Assembly (NCBI GenBank): GCA_903933475.1
Contig: CAIZKE010000133.1
Coordinates: 1-8,717, forward strand
DNA: 8,717 nucleotides
Direction: 5' to 3'
DNA from: an uncultured Alphaproteobacteria bacterium
GTDB taxonomy: Bacteria; Pseudomonadota; Alphaproteobacteria; Caulobacterales; Caulobacteraceae
The translations under genes were made by a program, and so were the position numbers. The notes under the pieces are model-generated. The model saw only the letters and a list, made by a program, of their open reading frames with translations, made no database searches and was not told the DNA's origin. This document shows positions 6,345 through 8,717 of the stretch, piece after piece (position 1 is the stretch's first letter; each line of letters starts with the position of its first letter).

Positions 6345-7478
6345 TCAGGCGGCTTGGGTGTTGGCGCCCTGGAGGCGCGTGATGAGCAGGTCTTCCCAGG
6401 TCGACAGCGACCCGAGGGCGAGGGCCAGCGCATTGGAGCGCCGGTAGAAGAGGTGGCAGTCGAAGGCCCAGGTGAAGCCCATGCCGCCGTGCACCTGGAT
6501 GTTGTTCTTGGCGCAGTGCTGGAAGGCCTGGGTGGCCGAGACCCGCGCCGTGGCGGCGGCCACAGGCAGCTCGGAGCTGCCCGAGGCCAGGGCCCAGGCG
6601 CCGTAGTAGCAGTTGGACCGGGCCAGGGTGGCCGAGACGTACATGTCCGCCAGCATGTGCTTGATGGCCTGGAAGGAGCCGATCTGGCGGCCGAAGGCCA
6701 TGCGGTCCAGGGCGTAGTCCCGGGCCATGGACAGGGCGCGGTCCGCGCCGCCCACCTGCTCGAAGGCCATCAGGATGGCGGCCCGGTCCATGACCTGGCT
6801 GGCGATGGCCCAGCCCTCGCCCTCGCCGCCGAGCCGCTCGGCCGGGGCGCCCTCGAAGGCCAGGCGCGCCTGGCTGCGGGTGGGGTCGATGGAGGCCAGG
6901 GTCTCGCGGGTCACGCCCGGGCCGTTCAGGTCGACCAGGAAGAGGCTGATGGCCTGCTCGCCCCGGCCGGCGCCCGAGCGCGCGGCGACGATGGCGAGGT
7001 CGGCGATGTCGCCGTCCGGCACGGGGGACTTGGCGCCGGAGAGCCGGCCGTCGCGGACGGCGGCGGCGACCTTGTCCGGGGTCATCCGGCCCTGGCCCTC
7101 GACGAAGGCGAAGGTTCCGATGCTCTCGCCGCTGGCGAGCCGGGGCAGCCAGGCCTTCTTCTGCGCCTCGGACCCGGCCTGCAGCAGGAACTCGGCGGCC
7201 AGGTAGATGGACGAGGCGACCGGCACGGGCGCCAGGGCCCGGCCCAGCTCCTCGGCGGCCAGGCAGAGCTCCAGGTGCGACAGGCCGACGCCGCCATAGG
7301 CCTCGGGGATGGCCACGCCCAGGACGCCCATCTCGGCCAGGCCCCGGTAGAGGTCGCGGGCGAAGGGCTCGCCGCCCTCAAGCCCGCTGCGGACCACCGC
7401 CGGGGTGCACTTCTCGGACAGGAACCGGCGGATCTGGTCCTGCAGCTGCTTCTGGTCGTCGGAGAAATCGAGGTTCAT
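6345..7478 (-). CDS. Acyl-CoA dehydrogenase, shorter partner subunit
   Basis: Acyl-CoA dehydrogenase-fold protein of 377 residues. The start MNLDFSDDQKQLQDQIRRFL and PEAYGGVGLSHLE (59-70) are typical of the N-terminal helical domain. The third domain is well kept: YALDRMAFGRQIGSFQAIKH (255-274) is the R-x-x-F-G FAD-binding motif, and QVHGGMGFTW (328-337) is the late glycine motif. Relatives usually read W-E-H-D after this motif; here it is W-A-F-D (337-340). The E-P-G-A-G-S-D substrate motif of the middle domain is replaced by VEGQGRMTPD (126-135), and the C-terminal E-G-T catalytic motif is absent. On its own the subunit therefore looks unable to act as a complete dehydrogenase, while its neighbour supplies the missing motifs. 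It is the first gene of the catabolic operon. The ribosome site (GGGACGGA) is moderate; a candidate promoter and a leader hairpin lie in the gap upstream. Confidence 0.92.
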   Translation of the reverse strand: MNLDFSDDQKQLQDQIRRFLSEKCTPAVVRSGLEGGEPFARDLYRGLAEMGVLGVAIPEAYGGVGLSHLELCLAAEELGRALAPVPVASSIYLAAEFLLQAGSEAQKKAWLPRLASGESIGTFAFVEGQGRMTPDKVAAAVRDGRLSGAKSPVPDGDIADLAIVAARSGAGRGEQAISLFLVDLNGPGVTRETLASIDPTRSQARLAFEGAPAERLGGEGEGWAIASQVMDRAAILMAFEQVGGADRALSMARDYALDRMAFGRQIGSFQAIKHMLADMYVSATLARSNCYYGAWALASGSSELPVAAATARVSATQAFQHCAKNNIQVHGGMGFTWAFDCHLFYRRSNALALALGSLSTWEDLLITRLQGANTQAA

Positions 7479-7499
7479 GCGTCGTCCGTCCCATGCGCT

Positions 7500-7513
7500 C
7501 CCCGCTGGCGGGG
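7500..7513. repeat. Short GC-rich inverted repeat in the leader of the catabolic operon
   Basis: CCCCGC-TG-GCGGGG is a perfect 6-base inverted repeat that could fold as a 5-base stem with a CTGG loop. If the promoter proposed at 7527-7555 is real, the repeat would lie in the 5' leader of the dehydrogenase mRNA, ending 21 bases before its ATG. No T-run follows on either strand, so it is a poor intrinsic terminator for the nucleosidase gene. Its role is unknown. Confidence 0.35.
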
Positions 7514-7526
7514 GAATTGACAGCCA

Positions 7527-7555
7527 TTTCGAGGGGCTGACCCTACGCCAGTCAA
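7527..7555 (-). promoter_or_regulatory. Candidate promoter of the catabolic operon
   Basis: On the minus strand TTGACT (complement of 7550-7555) is followed after 17 bases by TCGAAA (complement of 7527-7532), giving a sigma70-like pair with a good -35 and a poor -10. It would start transcription near 7519, about 40 bases before the first dehydrogenase ATG. An 8-base direct repeat AGGGGCTG (7532-7539 and 7555-7562) and inverted TGAC-N9-GTCA (7538-7554) frame it and could be regulator sites. The call rests on position and spacing only. Confidence 0.33.
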
Positions 7556-7567
7556 GGGGCTGGGCCC

Positions 7568-8242
7568 TCAGTTCGCCGCCGCCGCCAGGATGCGGTCCAC
7601 GACCGCCGCCAGTTTCTCGTCGATGATGTGGAGGTAGGCCTGCCAGTCATCCATGTGGTTGAGATCCGCAGCGCCATCGGACACGCCCCGCAGGCCCGCC
7701 AGGGGCACGCCGTGGGCCATGCAGGCGCGGGCGACGGCGAAGGTCTCCATGTCCACCATGTCGGCGTCGATGGCGTCATAGGCCGCCCCGGAAATCACCG
7801 CCCCGCCGGTGGACAGGCGCACGGCCGGCAGGTCCGGCAGCAGAACCCTCAGGGGCAGGTCCCGGGGCAGGTCGAGATAGGGGGTCAGTCCCGCCGGGAT
7901 TCCCAGGGGCGAGGCGTCGATGTCCCGGTAGCTGACGCTGGCCACCTGGTAGATCTCCGTCTGCTCCAGGGTGCGCGAGCCGGCGGATCCCAGGCAGACG
8001 GCCAGGTCCGGAGTCTCGCCCCGGATCTCCAGCCGGGCCAGGGCCGCGCCGACGGCCAGCCCCGCCTCGACAGGACCCACCCCGGTCATCAGAGGGGTGA
8101 AGCGGGCGCGCAGGGCCGGCCCGTATTCAGGGGGCGCGGCCATTATGAAGAGGATGCGGCGGTCGCCCGCCCTGACGAGTTCCATGGCCCCACACTGCAC
8201 CGGATCGGCGGCGGCGTCAGCGGGGGTGTGCGCGGAAGTCAC
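7568..8242 (-). CDS. 5'-methylthioadenosine/S-adenosylhomocysteine nucleosidase-like protein
   Basis: Nucleoside phosphorylase/nucleosidase-fold protein, 224 residues from the GTG at 8240-8242. It would cleave the glycosidic bond of methylthioadenosine and/or S-adenosylhomocysteine, part of methionine salvage and removal of methyltransferase by-products. Motifs compare well with E. coli MTAN: Glu39 in AAPPEYG for Glu12, GVGPVEAG (54-61), LGSAGS (84-89), VDMETFAVARAC (163-174) with Glu166 for Glu174, and GVSDGAAD (187-193, first residue 186) with Asp189 for Asp197. All key acidic residues are therefore present. The GTG lies 4 bases after the DUF2256 stop with no clear ribosome site; the family core begins only near residue 28, so the ATG at 8183-8185 (205 residues, MELVRAGDRRILF) is a serious alternative. 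The gene is the last of the photolyase group, with an 89-base gap after it. Nothing ties it chemically to the catabolic operon. Confidence 0.85.
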   Translation of the reverse strand: MTSAHTPADAAADPVQCGAMELVRAGDRRILFIMAAPPEYGPALRARFTPLMTGVGPVEAGLAVGAALARLEIRGETPDLAVCLGSAGSRTLEQTEIYQVASVSYRDIDASPLGIPAGLTPYLDLPRDLPLRVLLPDLPAVRLSTGGAVISGAAYDAIDADMVDMETFAVARACMAHGVPLAGLRGVSDGAADLNHMDDWQAYLHIIDEKLAAVVDRILAAAAN

Positions 8243-8246
8243 GGTG

Positions 8247-8381
8247 TCAGGCCCGACGGCAGCGCTCGGAGCAGTACTTCACCTCGTCCCAGACCTTTTC
8301 CCACTTCTTCCGCCAGGCGAAGGGGCGGCCGCAGACCGGGCAGGTCTTGGTCGGCAGGTCCGCCTTGCGCCGGGCCCTCAC
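8247..8381 (-). CDS. DUF2256 small cysteine-rich protein
   Basis: A 44-residue protein beginning (GTG start) MRARRKADLPTKTCPVCGRP and continuing FAWRKKWEKVWDEVKYCSER to a CRRA end. Cys14-x2-Cys17 and Cys37-x3-Cys41 make a four-cysteine set able to bind zinc, and the W-R-K-K-W-E-K-x-W-D-E-V-K-Y-C-S core is the hallmark of DUF2256. The biochemical role of the family is unknown to me. The GTG at 8379-8381 overlaps the photolyase TGA by 4 bases (GTGA), and the nucleosidase GTG follows 4 bases after its own TGA, so all three are probably translated from one mRNA. DUF2256 genes are, from memory, often found next to FeS-type cryptochrome/photolyase genes, which fits this arrangement. The basic N-terminus and zinc-finger-like layout could allow nucleic acid binding, which is inference. 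The frame is easily missed because of its length and GTG start. Confidence 0.88.
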   Translation of the reverse strand: MRARRKADLPTKTCPVCGRPFAWRKKWEKVWDEVKYCSERCRRA

Positions 8382-8717
8382 AGGCCGAGTTCCGCAAGGC
8401 AGGCGTCGGCGTCGGCGCGCAGTTCCCGCCGGCGGTCCTCGCCCATCCGCTCAAGGGTGCGCACCGATTGGGCCATGCGCGGGTTGCCTGCGAACCGGGC
8501 CGCGTGCCGGTCGATGAAGTCCCAGTAGAGCCGATTGAACGGGCAGGCTCCCGGGCCGCTCCGCACCTTCACGTCGTAGGCGCATCCTCCGCAATAGTCG
8601 GACATCCGGTGGATGTAGGACCCGCTGGCCGCATAGGGCTTGGAGCCCAGCAGGCCGCCGTCGGCGTACTGGCTCATGCCGATCGTGTTGGGCGCCTCCA
8701 CCCATTCGAAGGCGTCG
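8378..8717 (-). CDS. C-terminal part of an FeS cryptochrome/photolyase (PhrB-like)
   Basis: This partial gene enters from the right edge; the last 112 codons are visible. They read from DAFEWVEAPNTIGMSQYADG through SYIHRMSDYCGGCAYD to the stop at 8378-8380. The pattern Y-C-G-G-C, 12 residues, then A-C-P-F-N reproduces the Cys-x2-Cys-x12-Cys spacing of three of the four iron-sulfur ligands in PhrB (Cys438, Cys441, Cys454 there). The fourth Cys would be in the missing part. YADGGLLGSKPYAASGSYIH is the conserved FAD-domain stretch of this group. The enzyme is expected to bind FAD and a 4Fe-4S cluster and to repair (6-4) photoproducts in light, or to act as a photoreceptor. The N-terminal antenna domain is outside the window. 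The stop overlaps the DUF2256 start by 4 bases. Confidence 0.92.
   Translation of the reverse strand, partial: DAFEWVEAPNTIGMSQYADGGLLGSKPYAASGSYIHRMSDYCGGCAYDVKVRSGPGACPFNRLYWDFIDRHAARFAGNPRMAQSVRTLERMGEDRRRELRADADACLAELGL

Noticed and set aside
4474..6447. A very long open frame (657 codons) on the plus strand opposite the VOC and long dehydrogenase genes
   Set aside because: The translation is a Gly/Ala/His/Val-rich composition artefact with no motif, and the minus strand holds two clear family members. Long antisense frames are common in GC-rich genes with biased third positions.
7500..7513. The hairpin as an intrinsic terminator for the nucleosidase gene
   Set aside because: No T-run follows on the minus or the plus strand, and it lies beyond the candidate promoter of the next operon.
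6354..7520. A 388-codon open frame on the plus strand opposite the short dehydrogenase
   Set aside because: Same composition artefact; the minus-strand product has unmistakable acyl-CoA dehydrogenase motifs.
8239..8454. A 71-codon minus-strand frame overlapping the photolyase end and DUF2256
   Set aside because: It is a shifted reading of DUF2256, which is supported by its cysteine motif and its overlap with the photolyase stop.
1..8717. Mobile elements, CRISPR repeats, tRNA or rRNA genes
   Set aside because: Looked for on both strands by eye; no transposase-like protein, long terminal repeats, regularly spaced repeats or tRNA-like cloverleaf was seen.

Overview
The window is GC-rich DNA with dense, mostly minus-strand genes, short or overlapping gene junctions and strong GC bias at third codon positions. 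Protein styles (paired acyl-CoA dehydrogenases, an FeS-type photolyase followed by a DUF2256 protein, an alphaproteobacterial-style MTA/SAH nucleosidase) suggest an alphaproteobacterium, perhaps of the Caulobacter/Phenylobacterium group. That placement is inference from protein resemblance, not a database result.

Left edge (1-272): the first 46 codons of a secreted protein leave the window on the minus strand. A 132-base divergent intergenic region follows. The only plus-strand gene is a Gfo/Idh/MocA oxidoreductase (273-1274).

Middle (1271-7478): six minus-strand genes lie within 0-30 bases of each other or overlap, and probably form one operon. In transcription order they are: a short acyl-CoA dehydrogenase subunit, a longer acyl-CoA dehydrogenase, a VOC/extradiol-dioxygenase-fold protein with an unusual C-terminal tail, an alpha/beta hydrolase, an FMN nitroreductase-family protein and an FAD-dependent aromatic-ring monooxygenase. 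Together they look like part of a catabolic route for an aromatic or alicyclic carboxylic acid: CoA-ester dehydrogenation by a two-subunit dehydrogenase, ring hydroxylation, possible ring cleavage, and hydrolysis. No CoA ligase, hydratase, thiolase or regulator is inside the window, so the substrate cannot be named. The last gene of this operon and the plus-strand oxidoreductase end on the same CTAG palindrome.

Right part (7568-8717): a second minus-strand group holds the C-terminus of an FeS-containing cryptochrome/photolyase (PhrB-like), a 44-residue DUF2256 cysteine-rich protein that overlaps it by 4 bases, and a 5'-methylthioadenosine/S-adenosylhomocysteine nucleosidase-like protein 4 bases further on. 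An 89-base gap (7479-7567) separates this group from the catabolic operon. The gap holds a possible promoter surrounded by short repeats, and a leader hairpin.

No tRNA, rRNA, CRISPR array, insertion sequence or phage feature was seen. The best candidates for something new are the uncharacterised catabolic operon with its complementary dehydrogenase pair, and the photolyase/DUF2256 coupling.
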